A stretch of DNA of 37,021 bases from Actinomadura formosensis NBRC 14204. Lineage in GTDB: Bacteria > Actinomycetota > Actinomycetes > Streptosporangiales > Streptosporangiaceae. Under the pieces are notes generated by a model. The model ran no database searches. It worked only from the letters and a program-made list of their open reading frames with translations, and was not told where the DNA came from. Where the stretch lies: the NCBI RefSeq assembly GCF_001552155.1, contig NZ_BCQQ01000068.1:1-37021 (forward strand), written 5' to 3'. The position numbers and the translations under genes are program-made. This document shows positions 1 through 7,853 of this stretch, piece by piece. Position 1 is the stretch's first letter, and every line of letters begins with the position of its first letter.

Positions 1-1159
1 GGTCGGCCGCCGGGTCGGGCCCGGTCCCGGCGCCGCCCGGACCGCCGGCCAGCAGCGCCGCCAGGTCGCCGGCCGCCGGGAAGTAGTTCCACAGGCCGTC
101 GCTGCAGACCAGCAGCGTGCCGGGGCCCGCGGGCCGGAACGTCGCGACGTGCGGGCGGACCTCCCCGGCGTCCACGCCCAGCCACGCGGTGATGACGTGC
201 GCGTTCGGGTGCGCCTCCGCCTCCGCCTCGGTCAGCGAGCCCTCGGCGACCATGAACGCGGCCCACGAGTCGTCCTCGGTGAGCCGGCGGGACGGGCCCA
301 GCTCGGCCATGTCGCCGGTGCTGACCTCGGCGGCGCCCGCGCCGGTCTCGTCGGCCGCCGGGCCCGATGCCCCGTTCTCGCCGGGGCCGGCCGCGCCGTC
401 CGCGGACAGCCAGTAGGCGCGGCTGTCGCCGACCCAGCCGACGGTGACGGCCCCGCCGCGCGTCACCGCGGACACGTACGTGCACGACGGTGCGTCGGAC
501 GGGGACGTGGCCAGCGCGGCGACGGCCGCCGCCGCCGCCAGCGCGGCGTGCCGGGTGGCGTCCTCGGGGTCCTCACCGGCGTCGAGCCGCGCCGCCAGCT
601 CGGCGGCGCCGACGTCGGCGGCCGCGCGGGACGCCTGCTCGGGACGCTGCGACGATCCGACGCCGTCGGACACCACGGCCGCGATCCCGGTGGCGTGGGC
701 GGTGAGGGCGAGCGCGTCCTCGTTGCGGCTGTAGCGGCGGCCGCGGTCGCTGGCGCCCGCCGCCACCACCGGCCGGCCGCCGGCACCGCCGGGGGCGGGC
801 AGCTCGATCTCGACGTGGTCGCGTTCGGCGGGCTGGCGCAGCCCGCAGCGCTCGCAGTAGCCGTCCGCGTCGATCGCGGCCCCGCCACAGCCGGTGCACG
901 GCCGCGCCGCCGCCCGCTGCCGCGCGGACGGCGGCTCCTGCTCGATCGCCTCGTCCGGGCGGCCCGCCCCGGACGAGGCCGCGGACGGCGCGTCGGTGAG
1001 GCGGTGCCCGCACTCCTCGCAGAAGACCTCCTCCGGGTACACGAGCTCGCCGCAGGCGGGACAGGAGAGTTCGGCCGCCTTGATGTGATCGGCGGTGGTG
1101 CGGTCGGCGGCCGCCTGGTCGGTTCCGGCGTGGTCGGTGCCGGTCTGGTCGTCGGTCAC
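1..1159 (-). CDS. PP2C-family Ser/Thr phosphatase with two N-terminal zinc ribbons (3' end cut by window edge)
   Basis: A metal-dependent protein phosphatase, probably opposing the PknG-like kinase encoded just upstream. The GTG start overlaps the kinase stop (GTGA, 1156-1159), so the two are translationally coupled. About 386 codons are visible and the C-terminus lies beyond base 1. Residues 33-50 form a CPACG...CEECG zinc ribbon, and residues 88-105 a second one (CTGCGG...DGYCERCG). The PP2C core follows: RYSRNEDA near 142-149, VVSDGVG near 162-168 with the metal-binding Asp, then GWVGDSRAYW, TAWLG and LLVCSDGLWNY. The second ribbon resembles the repeats in the neighbouring kinase. No membrane segment is visible, so it is probably cytosolic. 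The family assignment is firm; the pairing with the kinase is inferred from the operon. Confidence 0.9.
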   Translation of the reverse strand, partial: MTDDQTGTDHAGTDQAAADRTTADHIKAAELSCPACGELVYPEEVFCEECGHRLTDAPSAASSGAGRPDEAIEQEPPSARQRAAARPCTGCGGAAIDADGYCERCGLRQPAERDHVEIELPAPGGAGGRPVVAAGASDRGRRYSRNEDALALTAHATGIAAVVSDGVGSSQRPEQASRAAADVGAAELAARLDAGEDPEDATRHAALAAAAAVAALATSPSDAPSCTYVSAVTRGGAVTVGWVGDSRAYWLSADGAAGPGENGASGPAADETGAGAAEVSTGDMAELGPSRRLTEDDSWAAFMVAEGSLTEAEAEAHPNAHVITAWLGVDAGEVRPHVATFRPAGPGTLLVCSDGLWNYFPAAGDLAALLAGGPGGAGTGPDPAAD

Positions 1160-3594
1160 AGCAGCGTCCTCGGGCGTACGGCGTTGGCGGAGTCGACGAG
1201 CCGGCGGCACTCGTCCCGGTCACGGGTGCGGCGCGCCAGCTCCCGGTACGTCGCCTCCAGCAGGCGGCGCAGCGAGGTCTCGGTGAGCGGCGCGCCGAGC
1301 AGCGACCCGCCCTGCGTGCCGCCCGCCGCGGCGGACCCGCCGAGGAGCCAGTCGAGCGCGGCCTCCAGCACCTCGGCGGCGAGCCGGTCGCGGCGCTCGG
1401 CGTCCAGGTCCAGGGCGGCGAGCCGGTCACCGGCGGCGACCAGCTCGGCGGCCGTCAGTTCCGCGGGCGGACGGCCGCGCACCGCGGTCGCCACCGCCGC
1501 CACCTGCGCGGGCACGTACCGGATGGAGATCTTCGGCACCGAGTCGAGCGCGGCGACGGCCGCGCCCCGGTCACCCGCCGCGAGATGCACACGGGCCAGG
1601 CCGAACGCCGCGTTGATGTAGTTCTGGTCGGTGCGCCACACCGTCTCGTACAGGCGGATCGCCTCGGCCGGCGCCGTGGACTCCCGGCAGTAGGCGAGCC
1701 CCAGCCTGGGCGCCGGCTCGCCGGGCAGCAGCCCGTACAGCCGGTCGAAGAGCGGCTCGGCGTCGGCCACGCGGCCCCGCGCCAGCAGTGCGACCGCGCG
1801 GTACCAGCCGATCCGCCAGTCGCCGGGACGTTCGGTGGCGAGCTCGTCGAGCAGCCGGTCCACCTCCTCGGCCGCGCCCAGCTCGATCTTGATGCGGGCG
1901 AGCGCCAGCCGGACCTCCGGGGTGCGCGCCGGCGCGCTCGCCGCCGCCTCCGCGGCCTGCGCGGGCTCCAGCGCGGACAGCCCGGACACGAACCCGGCGG
2001 CGGGGTCGGTGCCGTCCACCAGCGGCACCGGCAGCGCCGCCGCGGCCGCCTCCGGCGGGACGGGCGGCAGCGCCTGCTCGCCGGCCGCCTCGCCCGTCCG
2101 CGTGGTGAACCGCTCCGGGCCGAACAGCCCGGACGGGGCGGGACGCGGCGTGCCGTCCCCGGCGGCGAGCACCTCGCGCAGCACGCCGGTGAGCTGCTCG
2201 GCCATCTCCGCCGCGTCCTGGAACCGCTGCGCCGGGTCACGGTGCGTCGCGCGGCGCAGGAACCGGTCGTAGGACTCGAACCGCCGCAGGACCGGGACGT
2301 CCGAGCGCGGCGGCAGCGAGTCGACGAACGTCCTGGTGTAGCCGCGGAACGGGAAGCTCAGCACGGCCAGCGCGCGGCCGACCGTGTACAGGTCGGAGGA
2401 GACGGACGGCCCGTCGGCGGCGATCTCCGGCGCCTGGTAGCCGACCGTGCCGTAGATGGCGCCGTCGGGGTCGGCCAGCCGGCGGACGCCGCCGAGGTCG
2501 ATCAGCCGCAGCTGCTCCTCGGACTGGATCACGTTGTCCGGCTTGAAGTCGCAGTACACCAGGCCCTGCGCGTGCAGGTACTCGAACGCCCGCAGCACCT
2601 CCAGCCCGTAGGCGATGGCCTGCGCGAGCGGCAGGTGCTTCTCGCCGGGCGGCTGCGGCTGGCGGAGCAGGATGTCCTTCAGCGACTCCCCGCCGACGTA
2701 CTCCATGACGATGTAGCCGTCGCCGCCGTGCTGGACGAAGTTGTAGATCTTGACGATGTTGGGGTGCTCGACCTCGGCGAGGTAGGCGCGCTCGGCCGCC
2801 GCCGCGGCCATGGCGTCGGCGTCCCCGCTGTCCAGCAGGCCCTTCAGCACCACCCAGCGATCGCTGACGTTGCGGTCCTTGGCCAGGTAGATCCAGCCGA
2901 GGCCGCCGTGGGCGAGGCAGCCCAGCACGCCGTACTGCCCGCCGACCAGGTCGCCCGGGCTGAGCTTCGGGGTGAAGGAGAACCGGGCACCGCACTTGGG
3001 GCAGAAGCCCTCGGTCCGGCCGGGCCGGTCGCCGCGGCCCCGGCCGACGGGCTCGCCGCAACTGCTGCAGAACCGCTTGGCCTCGGCGACCTGCGGGTCG
3101 CTCATCACCGCGCCGGCGGGGTCCCGGTAGGGGACGCGCGGCACCTCGACCAGACCGGCGCCGAGCATGCCGCGGCGGCCGGACGAGCGCGACGACCCGG
3201 TGCGGGTGCTGCCCGTCCGGGTGCTGCCGGTCGGGGTGCTGCCGGTCGTGGCGGCCGACGCGACGCGGGAGGTGTGCGCGGGCGGCGAGCCGCAGACGTC
3301 GCAGTAGCCGTCCATGACCGTCCCGGGGCAGCCGGCCTGCCCGCATCCGTCGTCCGGCTGCTCGGCGGGCGGACGCGGCGCCGGCACGCCCGGCGCGGTG
3401 CCCGGTGCGATGCTCGCCGGGGGGCTGCCGCAGATGTCGCAGTAGCCGTCCGAGATCGTCCCGCCGCAGCCCGGCTGCATGCACGCGTCAGGCGCGGACG
3501 GTGCCGCGGTACCGGGCGAGGCTGCCACGCCGCATAGGACGCAGTAGCCGCCGTCGACGGTTCCGCCGCAGCCCGGCTCGGCGCACTGGCTCAT
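1156..3594 (-). CDS. pknG: PknG-like serine/threonine protein kinase with N-terminal zinc ribbons and C-terminal TPR region
   Basis: A soluble Ser/Thr kinase of the PknG family, 812 aa. Three zinc-ribbon repeats of the form Cx4CGG...DGYCxxCG lie at residues 4-22, 38-56 and 84-102. A Thr/Gly/Ser linker follows (about 117-140), then a rubredoxin-like four-cysteine site (C176, C179, C198, C201). The kinase core is at about 215-490: glycine loop near 229-234, Lys251, catalytic Asp349 in YCDFKPDN, and DLG at 366-368 where most kinases have DFG, as in mycobacterial PknG. Residues from about 560 are helical and TPR-like. The ATG at 3594 overlaps the upstream TGA (ATGA); a longer reading from GTG 3684 would run inside the upstream gene and is less likely. 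In Mycobacterium, PknG acts in glutamate/2-oxoglutarate metabolism with GlnH and GlnX. Here a GlnX-like gene is upstream and a PP2C gene downstream. Confidence 0.93.
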   Translation of the reverse strand: MSQCAEPGCGGTVDGGYCVLCGVAASPGTAAPSAPDACMQPGCGGTISDGYCDICGSPPASIAPGTAPGVPAPRPPAEQPDDGCGQAGCPGTVMDGYCDVCGSPPAHTSRVASAATTGSTPTGSTRTGSTRTGSSRSSGRRGMLGAGLVEVPRVPYRDPAGAVMSDPQVAEAKRFCSSCGEPVGRGRGDRPGRTEGFCPKCGARFSFTPKLSPGDLVGGQYGVLGCLAHGGLGWIYLAKDRNVSDRWVVLKGLLDSGDADAMAAAAAERAYLAEVEHPNIVKIYNFVQHGGDGYIVMEYVGGESLKDILLRQPQPPGEKHLPLAQAIAYGLEVLRAFEYLHAQGLVYCDFKPDNVIQSEEQLRLIDLGGVRRLADPDGAIYGTVGYQAPEIAADGPSVSSDLYTVGRALAVLSFPFRGYTRTFVDSLPPRSDVPVLRRFESYDRFLRRATHRDPAQRFQDAAEMAEQLTGVLREVLAAGDGTPRPAPSGLFGPERFTTRTGEAAGEQALPPVPPEAAAAALPVPLVDGTDPAAGFVSGLSALEPAQAAEAAASAPARTPEVRLALARIKIELGAAEEVDRLLDELATERPGDWRIGWYRAVALLARGRVADAEPLFDRLYGLLPGEPAPRLGLAYCRESTAPAEAIRLYETVWRTDQNYINAAFGLARVHLAAGDRGAAVAALDSVPKISIRYVPAQVAAVATAVRGRPPAELTAAELVAAGDRLAALDLDAERRDRLAAEVLEAALDWLLGGSAAAGGTQGGSLLGAPLTETSLRRLLEATYRELARRTRDRDECRRLVDSANAVRPRTLL

Positions 3595-4802
3595 CGTTCC
3601 GCTCCCTTCGTCCGCGACATGATGGCCCGCTGGTACTCCGACAGCGTCACGGTCGCGCGCCGCAGGTCGCAAGGGGAGGTCCACAGCAGCTCGCGGGCCT
3701 GCTCGTAGATCCGGGCCAGTTCGGCGTCCTCGGCGTGGCCGAGCCGGGCGGCCTTCACCCGGTAGGCCGCCAGCCGGCCGCGCAGTTCCTCGCGGCGGTC
3801 CAGCAGCCCGCGGATCACGCCCGCGGTCTCGCGGGCCTGCTCCAGCGCCGTGGCGGCGGCGCGTTCCAGGCCGGCGACCCGTTCGGCCAGATCGTGCCAG
3901 CCGCGGCGCGCCGGCGCGCCGGCCCCGCCGACCGCGGCGAGCCGGTCGGCGAGGCTCGCCGACCGCTCGGGCAGCTCGGGCAGCACCGGGGAGGCGATCT
4001 TGGCGAGCACCTCGTCCCGGACCGCGCGCGCCTCCGCCTCCGCCTCGCGCAGCAGGTCCAGGACGGCGCCGACACCGCGGATCCTGTCGGCGAACCCGTC
4101 GCGCAGCCGCTCCGCCTCCGCCAGCCGCCGGCGCACCCCGGCGAGGCCGGTGAGGACCGCGTCCAGCCGCGCGGTGTCGGCACGGCCGTCCCGCGCGAGG
4201 GCCAGCGGGTCGCCGCGCACGGCGGCCGCGACGGCCTCCAGCTCGTCGCGGAGACGTTCGAACTCCGGGTCCGTCCCGCCGAGGGATTCGAGCAGTTCCC
4301 CGGCGGCCCGCCGCTCGGCCTCCACCTCCGCGAGCCGGGACAGCAGCGTCGACCAGACCGTGTCCAGTGCCGCGACCGACCGGGCGACCCCCTCGTACAG
4401 CGCCGTCATCCGGTCGACCGCCGCCCGCAGCGTGAGCCGCTCGCCGGACGGGACGGCCAGCAGCGTCCGCCGCTCCAGCGGGACCTCGGTGACGGGCAGC
4501 TCCACCGACGGGCCGGTGAGCAGCCGGGTCAGCTCCACGAGCTGCGCCTGCCCGGGCCTGGGGTGGCGGGCCCGCAGGCCGGCGGCCGCGTCGACCGCGC
4601 GCCCGTACAGGTCGAACAGCGTCCAGAGGGACGTCGTGCGGGACCGCACGTCGGACTGTACGCGCCGCGTCTCCCCATCGAGTACCGCTCCGTCCAGTAA
4701 CTGGTACCCCTGGTGGGCCTCCAGTTCGAGCAGCGCGCCGCCGATGCGCTCCTTCTCGTCCTGGAGCCGTGCCAGCGCCCGGTCGGCCTCCTCACGGCTC
4801 AT
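3591..4802 (-). CDS. GlnX-like coiled-coil protein of the PknG operon
   Basis: A 403-aa protein, almost entirely charged, alanine-rich alpha helix with long heptad-like stretches (for example LLREAEAEARAVRDEVLAKI), and no signal peptide or clear membrane segment. I identify it from its place as first gene of a PknG operon and its resemblance in character to GlnX, the sensor partner of GlnH and PknG in mycobacteria. Mycobacterial GlnX is a membrane protein, so this shorter soluble form may do only the intracellular part of that job. ATG 4802 is taken as start; TTG 4832 and GTG 4817 are in-frame alternatives, and none has a convincing ribosome binding site. It overlaps the kinase gene by 4 nt. 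Function is inferred from context. Confidence 0.75.
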   Translation of the reverse strand: MSREEADRALARLQDEKERIGGALLELEAHQGYQLLDGAVLDGETRRVQSDVRSRTTSLWTLFDLYGRAVDAAAGLRARHPRPGQAQLVELTRLLTGPSVELPVTEVPLERRTLLAVPSGERLTLRAAVDRMTALYEGVARSVAALDTVWSTLLSRLAEVEAERRAAGELLESLGGTDPEFERLRDELEAVAAAVRGDPLALARDGRADTARLDAVLTGLAGVRRRLAEAERLRDGFADRIRGVGAVLDLLREAEAEARAVRDEVLAKIASPVLPELPERSASLADRLAAVGGAGAPARRGWHDLAERVAGLERAAATALEQARETAGVIRGLLDRREELRGRLAAYRVKAARLGHAEDAELARIYEQARELLWTSPCDLRRATVTLSEYQRAIMSRTKGAER

Positions 4803-5005
4803 CGGGGGGCCGCCCACGCGCGCGTCACTCAACGCCGGTCCACGCTTGGCCCATGTCCGCCCCTGATTCCCCCGGATGGAGCACGTTTCGGGGCCTCAGT
4901 GTTCCGCATGCACGGCCGCCTTCTCAACCGCGGAGCGATCACCGGTCCCCGGCGTCCGCGCCCTGCGTCACGCGACGCGATCCGGCCGCGCCTCGGGCCT
5001 GCAAA

Positions 5006-5028
5006 ATGTCGGTGTTCGAACGTATCAT
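5006..5028 (+). promoter_or_regulatory. RecA-NDp (PafBC-type) DNA-damage promoter
   Basis: ATGTCGGTG (5006-5014), 8 bp, then TATCAT (5023-5028). This matches the mycobacterial RecA-NDp consensus tTGTCRGTG-N8-TAnnnT at every position except the weakly conserved first base. The -10 ends 6 nt before the ATG of the WYL gene, which predicts a leaderless transcript. Confidence 0.7.
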
Positions 5029-5031
5029 CGA
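5016..5031. promoter_or_regulatory. Possible LexA (SOS) box
   Basis: TCGAAC-GTAT-CATCGA matches 10 of the 12 defined bases of the actinobacterial SOS box TCGAAC-N4-GTTCGA. It lies across the spacer and -10 of the RecA-NDp-like promoter, where a bound repressor would block transcription. The right half-site is imperfect, so binding is uncertain. Confidence 0.45.
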
Positions 5032-5034
5032 AGT

Positions 5035-5532
5035 ATGGCGAACGTTGTGACGCACCTCCAGACCGCGCCCACCGAGCCGGCCCCGCTCACCGCGGCCGAG
5101 ATCGCCGCCCTCGCGCTCTCCCTCGCGCACCTCGGCACCGGCCCGCAGGCCACGACAGCCCGCCGTGCCCTGCACACCCTCCTCGACGCCGCCCCCCACG
5201 ACGACGTCGTCACCACCACCCTCGCCACCCTCACCACGCCGCTCGACACCGCCACGTCCGACCGCGCCCGCGTGATCGCCGCCGCCATCACCGACCACCG
5301 CGTCGTCCGGCTCTGCTACGGTGACGCCGGCGCCAACGTCACCATCCGCGAGGTAGAACCCGTCACCTGCCTCGTCCACCGCGACCACTGGTACCTCGTC
5401 GGCTGGTGCCGCATGCGGCGCGGCATCCGCGCCTTCCGCTTCGACCGCATCCTCGCCGTCGAGTCCACCGGGCTGCGCGCCCGTCCCCGCCGCGCCGAGC
5501 GCTACCTCCCGTTCCAGCGGAAGGCGGGCTGA
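5035..5532 (+). CDS. WYL-domain protein lacking an HTH domain, probably DNA-damage inducible
   Basis: A 165-aa protein. Residues about 18-35 (PLTAAEIAALALSLAHL) match the linker that follows the HTH in YafY/PafBC-type regulators. Residues about 80-150 form the WYL core: RARVIAAAITDHRVVRLCYGD, then EVEPVTCLVHRDHWYLVGW and IRAFRFDRILAVE. The usual N-terminal winged HTH is absent: ATG 5035 follows a -10 by 6 nt, and the upstream in-frame sequence back to 4876 does not resemble an HTH. WYL domains bind nucleic-acid or nucleotide ligands, and PafBC itself is a WYL pair that senses DNA damage. This protein may be a ligand-binding modulator rather than a DNA binder. Its 3' end overlaps the convergent acyltransferase gene by 31 bp. 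Confidence 0.85.
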   Translation: MANVVTHLQTAPTEPAPLTAAEIAALALSLAHLGTGPQATTARRALHTLLDAAPHDDVVTTTLATLTTPLDTATSDRARVIAAAITDHRVVRLCYGDAGANVTIREVEPVTCLVHRDHWYLVGWCRMRRGIRAFRFDRILAVESTGLRARPRRAERYLPFQRKAG

Positions 5533-6407
5533 CCGCCGCGCAGCAGACGGCCCACGGTGCGGCCGACGTGTTCGCCCGCGCCGTGGGCCAGGCGCCGCAG
5601 CGGGGTGCGCAACGGGTCGGCGGCCTGTTCGGCACGGAGGACGTCGATGATGTCCTGGACGGACTTGCGGACCAGGTCGCGCACCTCCGACATCGCCGCG
5701 TCGTCGTCCGCGTGGCCCGCCCAAGGCGTGGTGTCGATCGGCTCGCCGAAGCCGAAGTAGAGGCGCTCGGGACGCGGGATCGGCGTGAGACCGAGGCCGC
5801 GCGAGACCGGCGGCAGCAGGTCGTCGCGCTTGCCGCGTTCACCCATCACCACACGTCCCAGCGCCCGGGCGGGGGCGAGAAGGCGGCTGTCGGACTCCAG
5901 GAGCGGGGTGAACATCTCCTCCACGCCGACCGACCCGAACGGGACGATCGGGCAGCCCGCCTCCACGGCGAGCCGGGCGAAGCCGAGCCGGCCGTCCCAC
6001 TGCAGCCGGTACCGGTCGTGGCGGGCGCGGGTGGCCTCCCGGGCGCCGCCGGGGAACACGACGACGATCTGCCCGGCCCGCAGGAGGGCGCGGCAGTTGG
6101 CGCGGGTGCCGTCGACGGAACCGCCCATGGTCATCAGCGACCGCCAGCCGGGCAGTTGCCAGTGCAGGTGGTCGGCCATCGAGCGGACCCAGACGCCGTG
6201 GCGGCGGTGGATCTCGAAGAAGATCAGCGGTGCGTCGACGATCCCGTAGACGGTGTGGTTGCCCGAGAGGAGCGCGGGCCCCCGCCGGGGGACGTTCTCC
6301 AGCCCGTGGAAGACGGGCGACGTCCACGCGCGCCACGGTTCGAGCGCCATGTCCGCCGCGCGGATCAGGTGCTCGGGCGGTGGGGTCCAGTCGATGGGGG
6401 AGGCCAT
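5502..6407 (-). CDS. Lysophospholipid acyltransferase-family protein (PlsC/DGAT2-like)
   Basis: A 301-aa acyltransferase. GNHTVYGIVDA near residues 49-59 supplies the catalytic His of the acyltransferase block. FPGGAREA (about 118-125) corresponds to the FPEGTR acyl-acceptor motif, in the variant seen in DGAT2-like and plant phytyl-ester-synthase relatives. VPFGSVGVEEMF follows. No clear membrane span is visible, so it may attach peripherally to the membrane. Likely reactions are acylation of a lysolipid, diacylglycerol or a long-chain alcohol; the sequence does not decide which. ATG 6407 has TACGCT 6 nt upstream (6414-6419, minus strand), consistent with a leaderless mRNA. The last 31 bp are antisense to the end of the WYL gene. 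Confidence 0.85.
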   Translation of the reverse strand: MASPIDWTPPPEHLIRAADMALEPWRAWTSPVFHGLENVPRRGPALLSGNHTVYGIVDAPLIFFEIHRRHGVWVRSMADHLHWQLPGWRSLMTMGGSVDGTRANCRALLRAGQIVVVFPGGAREATRARHDRYRLQWDGRLGFARLAVEAGCPIVPFGSVGVEEMFTPLLESDSRLLAPARALGRVVMGERGKRDDLLPPVSRGLGLTPIPRPERLYFGFGEPIDTTPWAGHADDDAAMSEVRDLVRKSVQDIIDVLRAEQAADPLRTPLRRLAHGAGEHVGRTVGRLLRGGQPAFRWNGR

Positions 6408-6484
6408 GTACGCAGCGTAAACGGGGACCGGTCATGCCTCCGCCATGAGATCTGCGTGCGGTTCACGGGCGGGGCCGGCGCCCG

Positions 6485-7615
6485 TCAGACCGCCACCGTG
6501 CACTCGACGGCGCCGGCCACGACGGCCTTGATGTCGTGGGTCCGGGTGTAGGCGGCGCGCTGGAACCGGGCGCCGTTGCCGCGTTCGAGGAGGCGGCGCA
6601 GAAGGAGGGTGACCGATTCGAGGTCGCCCGACCGTTCGAGTGCGGGGGAGAGGTGGTCGAGCAGCGCGGTGACGACCAGGCGGGCGGGGGCGGCGCGGCG
6701 GGTGCACGGGTGGACGAGGTCGTCGCGCAGCCCGGAGCGGCCGGCCCGCCACATCGCCAGCCGTATCAGGTCGGTCCGCACCCGGTCGGGCGGCTCCCCG
6801 GCGTGCCAGGCCCCGGCGGCGGTGTCGACCAGCGCCCGGACGAACGCGGCCATCAGCACGGCGTCGTCGGCGTCCAGGCACACGTCCGGCACCCGGATCT
6901 CCACGGTCGGGTAGCGCCGGGACAGCCGGGCGTCGAAGTAGATCATGCCCTGGTCGAGGAGCGCGCCGGTCGCGAGCAGCGCCTCGACCGTCGCCCGGTA
7001 CGCCTTCGCCGAACCGAACAGCTCGGTCGGGCCGCTGGACGGCCAGCGGCTCCACACCTGGTGCCGCCAGCTGTCGTAGCCGGTGTCGGCGCCCTGCCAG
7101 AACGGCGAGTTCGCACTGAGCGCGAGCAGCGGCGGCAGCCACGGCCGGATGCGGTCCAGGACGGCGACGCCCTCGTCCGGGGACTCGATGCCGACGTGCA
7201 CGTGGCAGCCGCAGGTGAGCTGCTCGTCGGCGGTGCGCCCGTAGGCGTCCGCCATCCGCAGGTAGCGGTGCGACGGGGTGAGCGATGGGCGGACACACGC
7301 CGGGGACGTGGCGAGCGCGGCCACGGCGGTACCGACCCCCGCCGCCGACTGGGCCGCCGCCAGCCGCGCGGACCGGATGTGGTCGGACAGTTCGCCGAGC
7401 GACGTGCAGACGGGGGTGGCCGTTTCCAACTGCTCGCGCTGGAACTCGGTCTCCAGCGGTTTCGACCGCCCGCCGCCCGCCAGGAACACTTCGTCATGGC
7501 ACTGCGCGTAACGGATGACGGATCCGGACACCGCCTGCGGGGCGCCGTTCGCCGGGTCGACGAGGAGGAGCTCCTCCTCCACCCCGAACGTGCGCGGACC
7601 TGTGTGAACGGTCAC
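6485..7615 (-). CDS. YbdK-type carboxylate-amine ligase (glutamate-cysteine ligase family 2)
   Basis: A 376-aa protein of the GCS2 family, ATP-dependent ligases that join an amine to the gamma-carboxyl of glutamate or a similar acid. The N-terminal FGVEEELLLVDP supplies the metal- and ATP-binding glutamates, and QLTCGCHVHVGIE near residue 135 is the conserved His motif of the family. Length is typical of YbdK (about 370 aa). GTG 7615 has GAAGGAC six bases upstream. YbdK proteins have weak glutamate-cysteine ligase activity in vitro and their physiological substrate is not settled. Because actinomycetes use mycothiol rather than glutathione, a different product is likely. No neighbour points to a pathway. 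Confidence 0.9.
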   Translation of the reverse strand: MTVHTGPRTFGVEEELLLVDPANGAPQAVSGSVIRYAQCHDEVFLAGGGRSKPLETEFQREQLETATPVCTSLGELSDHIRSARLAAAQSAAGVGTAVAALATSPACVRPSLTPSHRYLRMADAYGRTADEQLTCGCHVHVGIESPDEGVAVLDRIRPWLPPLLALSANSPFWQGADTGYDSWRHQVWSRWPSSGPTELFGSAKAYRATVEALLATGALLDQGMIYFDARLSRRYPTVEIRVPDVCLDADDAVLMAAFVRALVDTAAGAWHAGEPPDRVRTDLIRLAMWRAGRSGLRDDLVHPCTRRAAPARLVVTALLDHLSPALERSGDLESVTLLLRRLLERGNGARFQRAAYTRTHDIKAVVAGAVECTVAV

Positions 7616-7651
7616 GAGGGTGTCCTTCCCCGTGAGTGCACCGATGTGCGT

Positions 7652-7672
7652 CCGGGACGGGAATCGTCCCGG
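7652..7672 (-). terminator. Short hairpin between the Uma2-family and YbdK genes
   Basis: CCGGGACG and CGTCCCGG form a perfect 8-bp stem around a 5-nt loop. It lies downstream of the Uma2 gene and in the 5' leader of YbdK, so it could end Uma2 transcription or structure the YbdK leader. No T-tract is present. The rest of 7616-7853 holds nothing I can support as a gene. Confidence 0.35.
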
Positions 7673-7853
7673 TCGAAGGGCCGTGCCCGCAACGCGCCCG
7701 TCCGCGATCGAGCGCTTGGCCGAAAGCTGGACGTGGACGTTGCCTGTTTCGCTGAGCCACCCGGCGAGCGGTGTCCCCGTCTCCTGGCAGCGGACGAGGT
7801 GGAGCAGGGGCCGACCTTGCTGATCATGAGCCCGGCCGACCTGCTTCAGAAGG

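Noticed and set aside
3180..3250. Tandem Thr-Gly-Ser-rich repeats in the kinase gene
   Set aside because: A real low-complexity linker between the zinc ribbons and the rubredoxin-like site, not a separate element.
1585..3537. Long plus-strand reading frame opposite the kinase gene
   Set aside because: It is the antisense of the PknG-like gene; high GC keeps alternative frames open. It lacks domains and is Arg/Gly/Ala-biased.
7616..7853. Open frame continuous with, and upstream of, the YbdK start
   Set aside because: It has no ATG, GTG or TTG start, and the YbdK GTG at 7615 has a good ribosome binding site.
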